Positions 52,104-62,276 of a DNA stretch of 64,000 nt are shown here, piece by piece. Source of the DNA: an uncultured Mucilaginibacter sp. (GTDB lineage Bacteria; Bacteroidota; Bacteroidia; Sphingobacteriales; Sphingobacteriaceae). The stretch covers positions 124,001 to 188,000 of the forward strand of contig CAITEP010000020.1 in NCBI GenBank assembly GCA_903891475.1, given 5' to 3'. Within the stretch, counting starts at the first letter, position 1, and every line of letters starts with the position of its first letter. Below the pieces are notes generated by a model. The model did not search any database and was not told the origin of the DNA. It was given only the letters and a program-made list of their open reading frames with translations. Both the position numbers and the translations under genes were made by a program.

Positions 52104-52577
52104 TCACTGATGATGATAAGGCTCTCCCTTTATAATTGTGTAAGCCCTGTAAAGTTGTTCAACAAAAAACAAACGTACCATTTGGTGCGAAAATGTCATG
52201 GCAGATAAGGAGATTTTATCATTGGCACGAGCGTAAACACTGTTATCAAACCCATACGGACCACCAATTACAAAAACCAGATTGCTTACCGAGCTTAAAG
52301 CTTTTTTGTCAATATAAGCCGCAAATTGGGTAGAGGTAATTGCTGAGCCATTTTCATCTAGTAAAATAAGATGATCGGTTGGGGCTATTTTTTTTAATAT
52401 AAGTTCGGCTTCCTTCGTTTTTTGCTGCTCGGTGGTTAATGACTTGGTGTTTTTAAGTTCATCAATTTCAATCATCAACAATTTGGTATAATGTTTTAAC
52501 CGCTTTACATATTGTTCTATGCCTTCTTTTAAATAGGCACTTTCCGTTTTACCAACTGTAATTAAAGTTATTTTCAT
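52104..52577 (-). CDS. rlmH: 23S rRNA (pseudouridine1915-N3)-methyltransferase
   Basis: 157 aa of the SPOUT family, normal length. It begins MKITLITVGKTESAYLKEGI and has HLILLDENGSAITSTQFAAY, VFVIGGPYGF and the C-terminal trefoil-knot LSAMTFSHQMVRLFFVEQLY. It methylates pseudouridine 1915 in helix 69 of 23S rRNA using SAM. The C-terminal Tyr-His dyad (YRAYTIIKGEPYHH) is present. Confidence 0.96.
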   Translation of the reverse strand: MKITLITVGKTESAYLKEGIEQYVKRLKHYTKLLMIEIDELKNTKSLTTEQQKTKEAELILKKIAPTDHLILLDENGSAITSTQFAAYIDKKALSSVSNLVFVIGGPYGFDNSVYARANDKISLSAMTFSHQMVRLFFVEQLYRAYTIIKGEPYHHQ

Positions 52578-52685
52578 CTAAGAAATGATTTCAATATTTT
52601 ATGGTGGTTAACACTAAATTGTAGTATTGTTGTTATAATTTAGCATCCTTTATCTAAATAATTTCAACATTACAACAAAAACCAA

Positions 52686-54488
52686 TTGGAACAAAATATA
52701 TTAAACAAATACGAGCAAAATATAAGTAATGCCCAAAAAGAGGCTGATAAATTTAAGGCCTTAGCTAATAAATATTCATTATTAAGATTAGCGATTTTTG
52801 CCGCCCTTATTATCATGACAGGAATAGCCATTGAAATGGATGATTTTACCTTTTTGATGGTAGCGTTCCTGATAATGGTTGTAGCCTTTTTATGGCTGGT
52901 AAGCAAACAAAGCGAATTTGAAAAGCAAAAGCATTACTTTAATAACTTGGTTAAAGTGTATCAAAACGAACTGGATAGCATGTTAAGCTATGCGAACTTG
53001 TATGATGACGGAGCACAGTTTAACAACGATAAGCATTTTTACAGTGCCGATTTAGATATTTTTGGCAACGCTTCTTTATACAAATTAACAAATAGGGCAG
53101 CTACCTCATTAGGGAAACAAAAATTAGCCTCTTGGTTTGATGCGCCTAGTGAAAAAGATACTATTTTGTTAAGACAGGCGGCTATTGCCGAAATTGGCAG
53201 TAAAGATGCTTGGAAGCCTGAAACACAAGCCTTATTGTTATTTGCTAATCAAGAAAAGCATGATCAACTACCTAATTTGTTTAAATATCTTAAAATCCCC
53301 TTAAACCTACCGAACGAAAAGGTATTGAATTTATACGCCAAGATAGCTCCTTATTTATTAGGTGTTTTAATTATTGGGGGATACTTTGTTCCAATTGTTA
53401 GTAGTTTTTCGGTTTTTGTTGGACTTATAAATATGGGAATTGTTTTTTCGAAAGCGATGTATATCAAAAAAGCTGATTTAGTTGCAGGTAAAATAGGCGA
53501 TGTCTTAAATAATTATGCGCTAGTATTTCAAAAAATTGAGAATGAAAGCTGGGAATCAACTAATAATAAAACCTTGGCCGATTTTTTGAAAAACGATGGT
53601 ACCTCCAACAAAATTAAATCGCTTTCTATTCTAATAAACAAGCTCAATTACCATTTAAATATCATTATTGGCTTTATTTTGAATTTGTTTTTTTTGTGGG
53701 ATATCCGCCAGATTATAGCCATTGAGAATTGGAAGCGGTACAATCAAAAAAGCTTGGAAACCGCTTTTGATGTAATTGCTGAGTTTGAAGCTTTAATGAG
53801 TTTAGCAAGTTTAAAAATTAATTATCCGGATTGGGCTACCCCCGAAATTGTAGAAAATAATGATTATACCCTAACAGCCAATGGTATGGCTCACCCATTA
53901 ATTAATAGCACCAAAAGGGTAAAAAACGATTTTGAGTTGAACAATACCCGAAAGATTGACATTATTACGGGATCAAACATGGCGGGTAAAAGCACGTTTT
54001 TGAGGACGGTGGGTATCAATACAATTTTGGCTTTATGTGGCGCGCCAGTATGTGCCGAAGAAATGAAGGTGTCCGTTATTACCATTATTAGCTATATGCG
54101 TATAAAAGACAATTTGAACGAAAGCACTTCTACCTTTAAGGCCGAATTGGATAGGTTGCAAATGTTACTGAATGAGGTGGCAACAAATAAAAAAGTATTC
54201 TTTTTAATTGACGAAATGCTACGGGGCACCAATTCGGTTGATAAGTACTTGGGCTCCAAAGCGGTTATTAAAAGCTTAATTACAAAAAATGGTGTCGGTA
54301 TGGTTGCTACCCACGACTTGCAAATTGCCGACCTTGAAACTAGCTATCCCGATTATATCCGAAACTTTTATTTCGATATACAAGTAAAGCAAGGTGAAAT
54401 GCTTTTTGATTATAAAATTAAACCAGGAGCTTGTAAAACATTTAATGCCTCCTTATTACTTAAGCAGATTGGCATTGAGGTTGAGTGA
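52686..54488 (+). CDS. membrane-anchored MutS-like ATPase
   Basis: 600 aa. A TTG at 52686 (MEQNILNKYEQ) is the start, as an in-frame stop lies 9 codons upstream and there is no ATG nearby. Residues about 30-75 carry two membrane helices, and more hydrophobic segments lie at about 218-250 and 320-340. The C-terminal third is a MutS-type ATPase: ITGSNMAGKSTFLRTVGI, STFKAELDRLQMLL, FLIDEMLRGTNSVDKY and VATHDLQIADLE. No mismatch-binding domain is present, so a role in normal mismatch repair is unlikely. The TGA stop lies at the edge of a repeat. Confidence 0.85.
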   Translation: MEQNILNKYEQNISNAQKEADKFKALANKYSLLRLAIFAALIIMTGIAIEMDDFTFLMVAFLIMVVAFLWLVSKQSEFEKQKHYFNNLVKVYQNELDSMLSYANLYDDGAQFNNDKHFYSADLDIFGNASLYKLTNRAATSLGKQKLASWFDAPSEKDTILLRQAAIAEIGSKDAWKPETQALLLFANQEKHDQLPNLFKYLKIPLNLPNEKVLNLYAKIAPYLLGVLIIGGYFVPIVSSFSVFVGLINMGIVFSKAMYIKKADLVAGKIGDVLNNYALVFQKIENESWESTNNKTLADFLKNDGTSNKIKSLSILINKLNYHLNIIIGFILNLFFLWDIRQIIAIENWKRYNQKSLETAFDVIAEFEALMSLASLKINYPDWATPEIVENNDYTLTANGMAHPLINSTKRVKNDFELNNTRKIDIITGSNMAGKSTFLRTVGINTILALCGAPVCAEEMKVSVITIISYMRIKDNLNESTSTFKAELDRLQMLLNEVATNKKVFFLIDEMLRGTNSVDKYLGSKAVIKSLITKNGVGMVATHDLQIADLETSYPDYIRNFYFDIQVKQGEMLFDYKIKPGACKTFNASLLLKQIGIEVE

Positions 54489-54670
54489 GGGGTGAATAGT
54501 GAGTAGTGAATGGTGAGTGGTTTGGTGTCCAAGTCTGAATTAAGTTGACTTTCATATAAAAAAAGGTCGATAGAACTATAATCTCTATCGACCTTTTTGG
54601 TAATTTACCTATTCACCACTCACTAATGACCATTTACTACTCACTACTCACCAAATCAACAACTCACCAG
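54483..54670. repeat. TCACTCACC-type repeats on both sides of a terminator
   Basis: 54483-54525 carries GTGAATAGTGAGTAGTGAAT and TGGTGAGTGG, starting at the stop codon of the MutS-like gene. 54610-54670 carries the opposite orientation, ATTCACCACTCACTAATGAC and CACTACTCACCA, next to the receptor gene end. Confidence 0.75.
54560..54598. terminator. bidirectional terminator
   Basis: AAAAAGGTCGATAGA (54560-54574) and TCTATCGACCTTTTT (54584-54598) form a perfect 15-bp stem with a 9-nt loop. It serves the convergent MutS-like and receptor genes. Confidence 0.85.
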
Positions 54671-54674
54671 AAAA

Positions 54675-57182
54675 TTAATTTCCACCAGCTGCACCACCTT
54701 GTGATTCTCCTTGCTTCAAGTCGTCATTGTTAACCCCTTTCTTTTTCTCCATCGGGTTACTGAAAGTTGTTTTACCAAAGCTATAGCTAAAGGTTAAACC
54801 AACTGAACGGAATGGGAATTTAAATGAGCTTGTTTGAACAAATCCTGGGCTGCTAATATTAGTATTAAATTCTTTGTATTTGCTAAATGGTTCAATAGCA
54901 TTAATACCTAATGAATATTTCTTTTTAGCGAATTGTTTTTTAACCCCAAAACCTAATATACTAAAGGACGCGCTAGGCCCTTGGATTGTTCTGCGAGGTG
55001 AGTTTTCAACAGCGAAAGCCTCAGCCACAAAATCGTTTTTCAAGGTAAGTGAACCACTTAAGAATGCATTGTACTGAACATATATGCCTGTACTGGTAAA
55101 GTCTTTTACAAATTCAGCATAAGGGGTAGGATTAAAAGTGTAAACGTTAATGCTACCTCTAATAGTCAAAATCTTAATTGGGTTTATTGAACCAAAGAAA
55201 CTGGCACCAAGAACATCATTTATCGCGGCATTATAATAGTTGCTCAGTGTTCCGGGTTGTCCGTTTACATTTTGAGGGGTCAAAATACCTTCTATTAACC
55301 CATCAATATGCCTGTAGTAAACAGAGGTATTAATTACTGATGACTTTATAAAGGTATTATAATTTAATTCAACTGTTTGCGAAACTTCAGGGGCTAAGTT
55401 TGGATTGCCTTCCGTTTGTGCAAGTATGTTCGCCTTGTTTAGGAAAGGGTTTAAAAACTGCAAACTTGGTCTTGTTATTCTTTTGCTATAGCTCAACTTT
55501 AATGTTTGCGATGGTGTTAGCTGTTTTTGTATAGTTAAGCTTGGAATATAAGTTAGATAATTATTGTCGAATGATGTCAAGCTAGGTTCTGACGGACTAT
55601 TTGGATCGCCATGAATGGCAGTGTTTTCAAGTCTTGAACCAGCAAGTATGGAATAGCTTTTTGGTAAAGTAAAAGTAAATACGGTATATCCGGCAGTTAC
55701 ATCTTGGTTGTAGTTATACAAACTCGAATTAAATTGATCCGGAACAAAATCGCTAGAACCAGAAGGGGCAAATACATCCGAATTACTATTAATTCTTCTA
55801 ATAATTTCTTTTCCACCTACTTCAATTTTTAAAACCTTATTTACTGGCAAGGTATAATCAAGTTGAATCGTATATTCATTATTTATCCCGTCAATATTGT
55901 TTTTTTGATTAATTTGTCTTTGAGGTGTAAATAATGTTGAATAATCTGTTACAATTGTACTATGACTCCATTGCCCAGAAAGTGAGATTTCATGACCTTC
56001 TTTCTTAAATTTATGGGTATAATCCATACTCCAATCAAATCCACCAAATGAATTATGACCAGTTGAATTCGAGGTATAGTCATATGCATATGAATATTTG
56101 GGGTTTTTTGTATCTGTGAAATCAGAATTGGTAGTAGAATTACCAGTATTATTAAATCCACCTTTATTGTATCTAATGGTGCTAGAAATGCTGTTAAAAG
56201 CATTAAATTCATAATTTGCAGTTGCAGAGCTTATGGTTCCGTAACGCTTTACCAAGGTTGTTCCATTTACCTTTTGAATATAATTACTTGTATCTCCTTG
56301 AAAATTTTGGTAAAAATCTGAAATTGATGTTTGCGGCCAGGTAAGGTTACCTCCGGCATTTAGGGATAGACTGAACCTGTTTTTGTTATAATTTAAATTT
56401 GCATTACCATTATTTTGCCTGGTGCCAAATCCTCCACTTACCGAGCCGCTTATACCAGATATGTTTTTTTGTTTGGTAATGATATTTAGTATACCTGCCG
56501 AACCTTCCGCATCATATTTTGCAGACGGAGAAGTTACTACCTCTATGCTTTTTATCTGGTCGGCCGGAATGGTTTTTAGAACGTCTGCCAAACTTGCAGA
56601 AGATGCACCGGTTGGTTTTCCATTTATCAAAACTTTTACATTTTGGTCGCCTCTAATAGATACATTTCCGTTTAAATCAACCGCTACTAAAGGCACTTTT
56701 TGTAATACGTCACTTGCATTGCCGCCGGCTGCAGTTAAATCTTTTTCTACGTTGTAAACTAACTTATCTATTTTGTTTTCAACTGTATTTGTTTGGCCCT
56801 GAATAACTACTTCTTTTAAGGCTTTTGAACTTGGTTGAAGCAATATAATGCCTAAATTTTTATCAGGTTTTGAGTCAGTGGTTATAATGTTTTCTATTGT
56901 TTTTGGAGGATAACCAACAAAAGAAATAATAATTTTATAGGATCCTGGATGCACGTTATCCAATTTAAAAACGCCCTTTGTATCAGTTAATACCCCATTC
57001 ATTGGGCTTTTACCACCGCTGTGGTATAAGCCTACTGAAGTATAATCCACAGGCTTTTTTGTAACGGAATCAATGATAGTTCCCGAAATGCGCCCTACGA
57101 TGCTAGATCCACCGCCTCCAAATTGGGCTTTTGCTGAAATAGTAGAAAATAAAATTGCCAGAAATATATAAAATCGCCTCAT
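54675..57182 (-). CDS. TonB-dependent receptor-like outer-membrane protein
   Basis: 835 aa. Signal peptide (ending KAQ, about 19), then a Gly-rich bit and a carboxypeptidase-regulatory-like beta-sandwich (GRISGTIIDSVTKKPVDYTS, about 28-110). A plug domain follows with NASDVLQKVPLVAVDLNGNV and VKVLINGKPTGA. The large barrel (about 260-810) is of the OMP_b-brl_3 family type. The C-terminus is an unusual tail after FSYSFGKTTF, rich in Lys, Asn and Gly. Ligand unknown; no SusD-like gene is nearby. Confidence 0.9.
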   Translation of the reverse strand: MRRFYIFLAILFSTISAKAQFGGGGSSIVGRISGTIIDSVTKKPVDYTSVGLYHSGGKSPMNGVLTDTKGVFKLDNVHPGSYKIIISFVGYPPKTIENIITTDSKPDKNLGIILLQPSSKALKEVVIQGQTNTVENKIDKLVYNVEKDLTAAGGNASDVLQKVPLVAVDLNGNVSIRGDQNVKVLINGKPTGASSASLADVLKTIPADQIKSIEVVTSPSAKYDAEGSAGILNIITKQKNISGISGSVSGGFGTRQNNGNANLNYNKNRFSLSLNAGGNLTWPQTSISDFYQNFQGDTSNYIQKVNGTTLVKRYGTISSATANYEFNAFNSISSTIRYNKGGFNNTGNSTTNSDFTDTKNPKYSYAYDYTSNSTGHNSFGGFDWSMDYTHKFKKEGHEISLSGQWSHSTIVTDYSTLFTPQRQINQKNNIDGINNEYTIQLDYTLPVNKVLKIEVGGKEIIRRINSNSDVFAPSGSSDFVPDQFNSSLYNYNQDVTAGYTVFTFTLPKSYSILAGSRLENTAIHGDPNSPSEPSLTSFDNNYLTYIPSLTIQKQLTPSQTLKLSYSKRITRPSLQFLNPFLNKANILAQTEGNPNLAPEVSQTVELNYNTFIKSSVINTSVYYRHIDGLIEGILTPQNVNGQPGTLSNYYNAAINDVLGASFFGSINPIKILTIRGSINVYTFNPTPYAEFVKDFTSTGIYVQYNAFLSGSLTLKNDFVAEAFAVENSPRRTIQGPSASFSILGFGVKKQFAKKKYSLGINAIEPFSKYKEFNTNISSPGFVQTSSFKFPFRSVGLTFSYSFGKTTFSNPMEKKKGVNNDDLKQGESQGGAAGGN

Positions 57183-57207
57183 TCTTGTTGTTTTTTCTAA
57201 TTTGAGG

Positions 57208-57215
57208 CGAAAGTA
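57208..57215 (-). promoter_or_regulatory. candidate -7 box of the receptor gene
   Basis: Minus-strand TACTTTCG followed by C, one base off TAnnTTTG, about 25 nt before the ATG. Confidence 0.4.
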
Positions 57216-57280
57216 CCTTAATTGTTACAATGTTTTTTGCAATTAAATGTCATTTTGATAATTTGTAATAAATTCGTTAC

Positions 57281-57317
57281 AAAAAAAGGGAGCGAATAAA
57301 ATCCGCCCCCTTTTTGT
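57281..57317 (-). terminator. terminator of leuS
   Basis: On the minus strand AAAAAGGGGGCG pairs with CGCTCCCTTTTT across a short loop, with one mismatch, and a T run follows. It lies 23 nt after the leuS stop. Confidence 0.75.
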
Positions 57318-57339
57318 TTAAATCGGTATTTTGTGTTTT

Positions 57340-60156
57340 TTATACCACAATATTTACAATTCTGCCTTTTACTACAATTACCTTTTTAGGTGTTTTACCA
57401 TCTAAATATTTATTTACCTCGGCACTAGCCATTACCTCGGCTTCTATCTCCTTAAGCTCTAAACTTAAAGAAATATTTAGGTTCATTTTGGTTTTACCGT
57501 TGATAGAAATTGGATAAGCATATTCATCCTCAATTAAATATTGCGGATTGAATTTAGGGTAGGGAGCATAGGATAATGTTCCGGCCTCGTTACCTAGCAA
57601 TACCCAAAGCTCCTCGCAAATATGGGGCGCGTAGGGTGAAAGGATGATTACCAAATCTTGTAGGATGCTTTTTTTATTACATTTTAAATCTGTAAGTTCA
57701 TTAATGGCAATCATAAAACTTGATACGGAGGTATTAAAGGAGAAACGCTCAATGTCTTCCTCTACCTTGCGTATAATTTTATGGAGCGATTTTAATTCGG
57801 CTTTTGTAGGCTCGGCTGTTGATACATTGAAATTCCAGGCATCATCATGAAACAAACGCCAAAACTTACGCAGAAATTTAAATACCCCTTCAATGCCATT
57901 GGTGTTCCAAGGTTTGCTTTGCTCCAGCGGACCTAAAAACATCTCGTACATTCGCAAAGTATCGGCACCGTAACGTTCAATCAAATCATCGGGGTTTACC
58001 ACATTGAATTTTGATTTCGACATTTTTTCGACTTCATGCCCGCAAATATATTTGCCATTTTCGAGGATAAACTCCGCTACTTCAAAATCAGTTCTGAATT
58101 TTCTGAATTTGTCGATATTTAAAATATCATTATCAACAATGTTTACATCAACATGCAATGGGGTAGTTTTGTGCTCTTTTATAAGTCCGTGCGAAACAAA
58201 AGTATTCGTGCCTTTTCCCTCATCATCTATCAGCCTGTATACAAAATTACTTCTACCTTGTATCATCCCTTGGTTAATCAATTTTTTAAATGGTTCCTCT
58301 TCCACCACTAAACCAAGGTCCTTCAAAAACTTGTTCCAAAAGCGGCTATACAATAAATGCCCGGTGGCATGTTCACTTCCGCCTATGTACAAATCAACAT
58401 CTTTCCAATACACAATTGCCTCTTTCGATGCGAATTCATTTCGGTTTTGGGCATCCATATAACGGTACCAATACCAACTGGAACCCGCCCAACCTGGCAT
58501 GGTGGAAAGTTCGTGTTCGTAGGTAGCCTTGTTTTCTGCTCCCTTATACTTCCATCCTTCGGCCCTTGCCAATGGCGGCTCGCCACTTTCTGTAGGTAAG
58601 TATTTATCAACTTCGGGCAATAGCAGTGGCAATTCGCTTTCTTTTATTAAATGAGGCAAGCCATCTTTAAAGTATACGGGTACCGGCTCTCCCCAATAAC
58701 GCTGGCGACCAAAAATGGCATCGCGCATCCTAAAGTTTACCTTGGCTTTGCCCGCACCTAATTCTTCAAGCTTGGCAATTACCGCCGCGGTGGCCTCTTT
58801 ATAGGTTAATCCATTTATAAAGCCCGAATTTATATAGTGCCCTTCCTTGGTTGGGTCGGCTTCGGTTTCAATTTTTTGGATATCAATAATCGGGATAATT
58901 GGCAAATTGAATTGTTTGGCAAACAAATAATCTCGCTGGTCGCCCGATGGTACAGCCATTACCGCGCCAGTTCCGTAGCCTGCCAAAACATAATCGGCAA
59001 TCCAAACCTGTACCTTTTCACCATTTACTGGGTTTATGGCATAACTGCCGGTAAAAGCACCCGAAACAGTTTTGGCATCGGCCATGCGCTCCAATTCCGA
59101 TTTCTTTTTTGCTTGCGCAATGTAGGTTTCAATAGCTGCCTTTTGCTCGGCTGTGGTTAATGTTGATACCAGTTCATGCTCTGGAGCAATCACCAAAAAA
59201 GTAGTACCAAAAATGGTATCGGCACGCGTAGTGAAAACTTCTATTACTTCATCCTGTCCAATTCCATTTTCTTGCGGACTAACCTTAAACTTTACCAATG
59301 CACCAACGCTTTTACCAATCCAGTTGCGTTGCATTTCTTTAAGTGGTTCGGGCCAGTCAATGGTATCCAGGCCTTTTAAAAGGCGGTCGGCATAAGCGGT
59401 AATGCGCATGCTCCATTGCATCATCTTCTTCTGCTCCACCGGGAAACCACCACGTTCGCTAAAGCCATCCTTTACTTCATCGTTGGCTAATACCGTTCCT
59501 AAGGCTGGGCACCAGTTTACGGTACTTTCGCGCAAATAGGTTAAACGGTATTTTAACAATTCGGCCAATTGCTCATTAGTGCTTTTTGCCTTCCATTCAT
59601 CCGCGGTAAAGCTTAAGATCTCCTCATCGCAAACGGCATTGATACCAGCCGAACCATTTTTTTCGAAATGGGCAATCAATTCGCTAATACGTTCCGCTTT
59701 ATCAGCATCTTTGCTATACCATGAATTGAACAGCTGCATAAAAATCCACTGTGTCCATTTATAATAATCGGGCGAGCTGGTACGCACTTCTCTGCTCCAA
59801 TCAAACGAAAAACCAATTTGGTCGAGCTGACGGCGATAGGTGGCAATATTAGCCTCAGTAGTGATAGCTGGATGCTGCCCTGTTTGTATGGCATATTGCT
59901 CGGCTGGCAAGCCAAAGCTATCATAACCCATAGGGTGCAATACATTGAATCCCTTTAACCTTTTATAACGCGAAAAAATATCAGAGGCTATATACCCAAG
60001 CGGATGCCCCACATGCAAGCCAGCACCCGATGGATAGGGGAACATATCAAGCACATAATATTTGGGTTTGGTAGTTTTATCGTCTGCTTTAAATGTTTGA
60101 TGGTCGGCCCAAAACCGTTGCCATTTTTTTTCAATATCTTTAAATTGATAGTCCAT
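57340..60156 (-). CDS. leuS: leucyl-tRNA synthetase
   Basis: 938 aa, the normal length for this phylum. The HIGH-type motif is in [20 protein letters not shown] (48-51 HVGH) and KMSKS in [20 protein letters not shown]. The editing domain ([13 protein letters not shown] and related) lies in between, as do [17 protein letters not shown] and [15 protein letters not shown]. The C-terminal anticodon domain ends [10 protein letters not shown]. It charges tRNA-Leu and removes wrong amino acids. Starts [16 protein letters not shown], typical of the family. Confidence 0.98.
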   Translation of the reverse strand: MDYQFKDIEKKWQRFWADHQTFKADDKTTKPKYYVLDMFPYPSGAGLHVGHPLGYIASDIFSRYKRLKGFNVLHPMGYDSFGLPAEQYAIQTGQHPAITTEANIATYRRQLDQIGFSFDWSREVRTSSPDYYKWTQWIFMQLFNSWYSKDADKAERISELIAHFEKNGSAGINAVCDEEILSFTADEWKAKSTNEQLAELLKYRLTYLRESTVNWCPALGTVLANDEVKDGFSERGGFPVEQKKMMQWSMRITAYADRLLKGLDTIDWPEPLKEMQRNWIGKSVGALVKFKVSPQENGIGQDEVIEVFTTRADTIFGTTFLVIAPEHELVSTLTTAEQKAAIETYIAQAKKKSELERMADAKTVSGAFTGSYAINPVNGEKVQVWIADYVLAGYGTGAVMAVPSGDQRDYLFAKQFNLPIIPIIDIQKIETEADPTKEGHYINSGFINGLTYKEATAAVIAKLEELGAGKAKVNFRMRDAIFGRQRYWGEPVPVYFKDGLPHLIKESELPLLLPEVDKYLPTESGEPPLARAEGWKYKGAENKATYEHELSTMPGWAGSSWYWYRYMDAQNRNEFASKEAIVYWKDVDLYIGGSEHATGHLLYSRFWNKFLKDLGLVVEEEPFKKLINQGMIQGRSNFVYRLIDDEGKGTNTFVSHGLIKEHKTTPLHVDVNIVDNDILNIDKFRKFRTDFEVAEFILENGKYICGHEVEKMSKSKFNVVNPDDLIERYGADTLRMYEMFLGPLEQSKPWNTNGIEGVFKFLRKFWRLFHDDAWNFNVSTAEPTKAELKSLHKIIRKVEEDIERFSFNTSVSSFMIAINELTDLKCNKKSILQDLVIILSPYAPHICEELWVLLGNEAGTLSYAPYPKFNPQYLIEDEYAYPISINGKTKMNLNISLSLELKEIEAEVMASAEVNKYLDGKTPKKVIVVKGRIVNIVV

Positions 60157-60179
60157 TTGTTATTTGGCGTATAAGGTTG

Positions 60180-60187
60180 CGAAATTA
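60180..60187 (-). promoter_or_regulatory. candidate -7 box of leuS
   Basis: Minus-strand TAATTTCG followed by C, one base off TAnnTTTG, about 24 nt before the ATG. Confidence 0.4.
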
Positions 60188-60260
60188 ACAAAATACAAAT
60201 TAGTATGGTAGTATTAAATTAAGCAATCATGCTCAAGTATTTAGGCTTAATTTTTATGGT

Positions 60261-60719
60261 TTAAAGCTTTCCATTTTTTGATAGCAAAAGTGCCACCTCT
60301 TCTATAAACTCCCTCCAAATTTGGTTAGGCATCCACACATCTTCTATAAAATCCTCCATTTCGGTTTCGTCTACTTTGTGAATGCTGAGTAGGTACAAAC
60401 CAACAAAAGCCGTAGCCCGGTAGTTAGCTGCACAATGCACCAAAACTTTTTGATTTACATACTTATCCATCAAAACAAAAAACGCTCGAAGCTCATCCAA
60501 CCGCGGCGCGTCAAACACTACGGGAGTATGGTGATAAATAATACCCAATGCCTTTACAGAAGCAGCCTCATCTCTTAATGCATAACTACCATCAGCCAAG
60601 CCCAAATTTATTACCACCTTAAACCCTGCCAAAGCCAAATCCTTCAATTGCTCCTCGGTAGGTTGCCCGGCACAAGCCAATAAATTCGATACCTCCCTGT
60701 AATTACGTATATCCTCCAT
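60261..60719 (-). CDS. protein-tyrosine-phosphatase-like protein with a short P-loop
   Basis: 152 aa. The PTP/DSP-type fold is seen: EVSNLLACAGQPTEEQL, FKVVINLG, IIYHHTPVVFDAP and LVHCAANYRATAFVGLYLL. The active-site loop reads Cys96-AANY-Arg101, four residues between Cys and Arg, not five as in normal PTPs, and without the usual Gly. Activity as a phosphatase is therefore uncertain; Asp70 could be the general acid. ATG 60719 is chosen over an in-frame ATG at 60752, because a TACGTTTG promoter lies between. Confidence 0.85.
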   Translation of the reverse strand: MEDIRNYREVSNLLACAGQPTEEQLKDLALAGFKVVINLGLADGSYALRDEAASVKALGIIYHHTPVVFDAPRLDELRAFFVLMDKYVNQKVLVHCAANYRATAFVGLYLLSIHKVDETEMEDFIEDVWMPNQIWREFIEEVALLLSKNGKL

Positions 60720-60723
60720 AAAA

Positions 60724-60731
60724 CAAACGTA
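60724..60731 (-). promoter_or_regulatory. -7 box of the PTP-like gene
   Basis: Minus-strand TACGTTTG, perfect TAnnTTTG, with TTTT between it and the ATG at 60719. Confidence 0.6.
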
Positions 60732-60759
60732 CAAAAAGTTTAATTGAGACATAAGAATG

Positions 60760-60890
60760 GAGATATGAGAATTAAGATGTTAGATATGAGAAAAAATATT
60801 AAAACTAACCAAAATCAAGCATCCTCTCCTTTGGAGAGGGTCGGGGTGAGGCTTCCAATTTATTCCAAAAGAACCCAATTCTAACTCCCT
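60760..60890. repeat. composite repeat left of the glycosyltransferase gene
   Basis: Three modules in order: GAGAATTAAGATGTTAGATA and following, then the palindrome CCTCTCCTTTGGAGAGG with TCGGGGTGAGGC (60823-60853), then AAAGAACCCAATTCTAACTC. The same modules occur at 62277-62424. The remaining gap to 60988 has only a TTTCTTTG box (60965-60972) that probably drives the next gene. Confidence 0.8.
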
Positions 60891-60988
60891 ATTACATTAA
60901 CCAACATAGACCGGGCAAGGCCAATATTTTTTAACCCCACACCAAATTAACAAACCAAATCAGTTTCTTTGCATATAAACAACTCACA

Positions 60989-62272
60989 TTGAATATAGGT
61001 ATATTTACTTACGGAACCCGGGGCGATGTACAACCTTATATTGCATTAGCAATCGGACTAATGGAAAATGGTCACCAAGTAACCTTAGCAGCTCCCGAAA
61101 ATTTTCAAGATTTAGTGGAAGAATATGGTATCACGTTCCATCCGCTACACGGTGATGCAGAGAGGGGAATGAACTCTCCTGAAGGAAAAAGCATTTTAAA
61201 AACAGAGAATACCATTAAACTCATGAAGTATTTTTTTAAGGTACTCCATGAAATGCGAATACCTTTGCGCAAAAGCTATGTGGAAGGGTTTAATAAGGTT
61301 GATTTTATCGTAGCAAATACCGCGACTGTTACTATAACAAGTGCCATTGCCGAAAAGCAAAATAAGCCAATAGTGCTTACTTATTTTATGCCGCCTTTGG
61401 TACCAACCTCTGAATTCCCGCTGGGCGATTTTGATTTTTTGGATTTCCCTTGGTACAATAAATTCACCTATAAATTAGCTCATCTGTTTTTTTGGAAATT
61501 TGTAAAAGAGGAGGTGAATGAATTTAGGCAAGAATTGGGGCTACCTATTTTAAAGGAAAATCTGGTTTACCATATTGATAAACAAAACCTATTGGATTTA
61601 TATTGCTTAAGTCAAACCCTAATACCCCAGCCAACAGATTGGGACAAGAACCATAAAATAACTGGCTTTTTAACAGTTCCGGAGCATTCAGGTTCAATAA
61701 AAAATTCAGAAGAAGGTAATGAAGAACTTAATAGCTGGTTACAACAAGGAGAAGCACCAATTTACATAGGCTTTGGTAGTAACGGAGTTGGCAATACCGA
61801 GAAATTTGAATCTCTTTTACAAGCAGTTTTAAATAATACCACCGAAAGGATTTTATTGTGTACAGGATGGTCAGTTTTTAACAACCTGCCAGTTCACAAA
61901 AACTTATTTGTTGCTAAATATGTAAATCACCACACGGTTTTACCTCAATGCAAAGCGGGTATATTTCACGGTGGTGCAGGCACCTTGGCCGCTATGCTCA
62001 GAAATAACTTACCAGTAATTATTATATCATTTTATACCGACCAACCAACCTGGGGCAAAATAATTGAACGTATGAATTTGGGTGTGCACATCCCCGTAAA
62101 GAAACTCACAAACACAAAATTTATCTCAGCTTTAACAAAAATTCAATCACCCAAAATAAAGCAAAATGTTGCGTTGGTAGGCGAAAAAATCAGAAACGAA
62201 AACGGCCTTGAAAATGCGATTAATGAAATTGAAAAGTATTTCTTCAATAAAAGAAAAACAATCGAACCATAA
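60989..62272 (+). CDS. GT1 glycosyltransferase, UDP-sugar dependent
   Basis: 427 aa of the MGT/sterol-glucosyltransferase type. It begins with NIGIFTYGTRGDVQPYIALA, the acceptor-domain glycine loop, and has APIYIGFGSNGVGN at the start of the donor domain, then HGGAGTLAAMLRNNLPVI (the UDP-sugar site) and FYTDQPTWGKII. Sugar and acceptor are not clear; relatives glycosylate lipids, sterols or natural products. The start is a TTG at 60989; no ATG is available. The gene is bracketed by related repeats on both sides, which suggests it was inserted as a unit. Confidence 0.9.
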   Translation: MNIGIFTYGTRGDVQPYIALAIGLMENGHQVTLAAPENFQDLVEEYGITFHPLHGDAERGMNSPEGKSILKTENTIKLMKYFFKVLHEMRIPLRKSYVEGFNKVDFIVANTATVTITSAIAEKQNKPIVLTYFMPPLVPTSEFPLGDFDFLDFPWYNKFTYKLAHLFFWKFVKEEVNEFRQELGLPILKENLVYHIDKQNLLDLYCLSQTLIPQPTDWDKNHKITGFLTVPEHSGSIKNSEEGNEELNSWLQQGEAPIYIGFGSNGVGNTEKFESLLQAVLNNTTERILLCTGWSVFNNLPVHKNLFVAKYVNHHTVLPQCKAGIFHGGAGTLAAMLRNNLPVIIISFYTDQPTWGKIIERMNLGVHIPVKKLTNTKFISALTKIQSPKIKQNVALVGEKIRNENGLENAINEIEKYFFNKRKTIEP

Positions 62273-62276
62273 ATTT

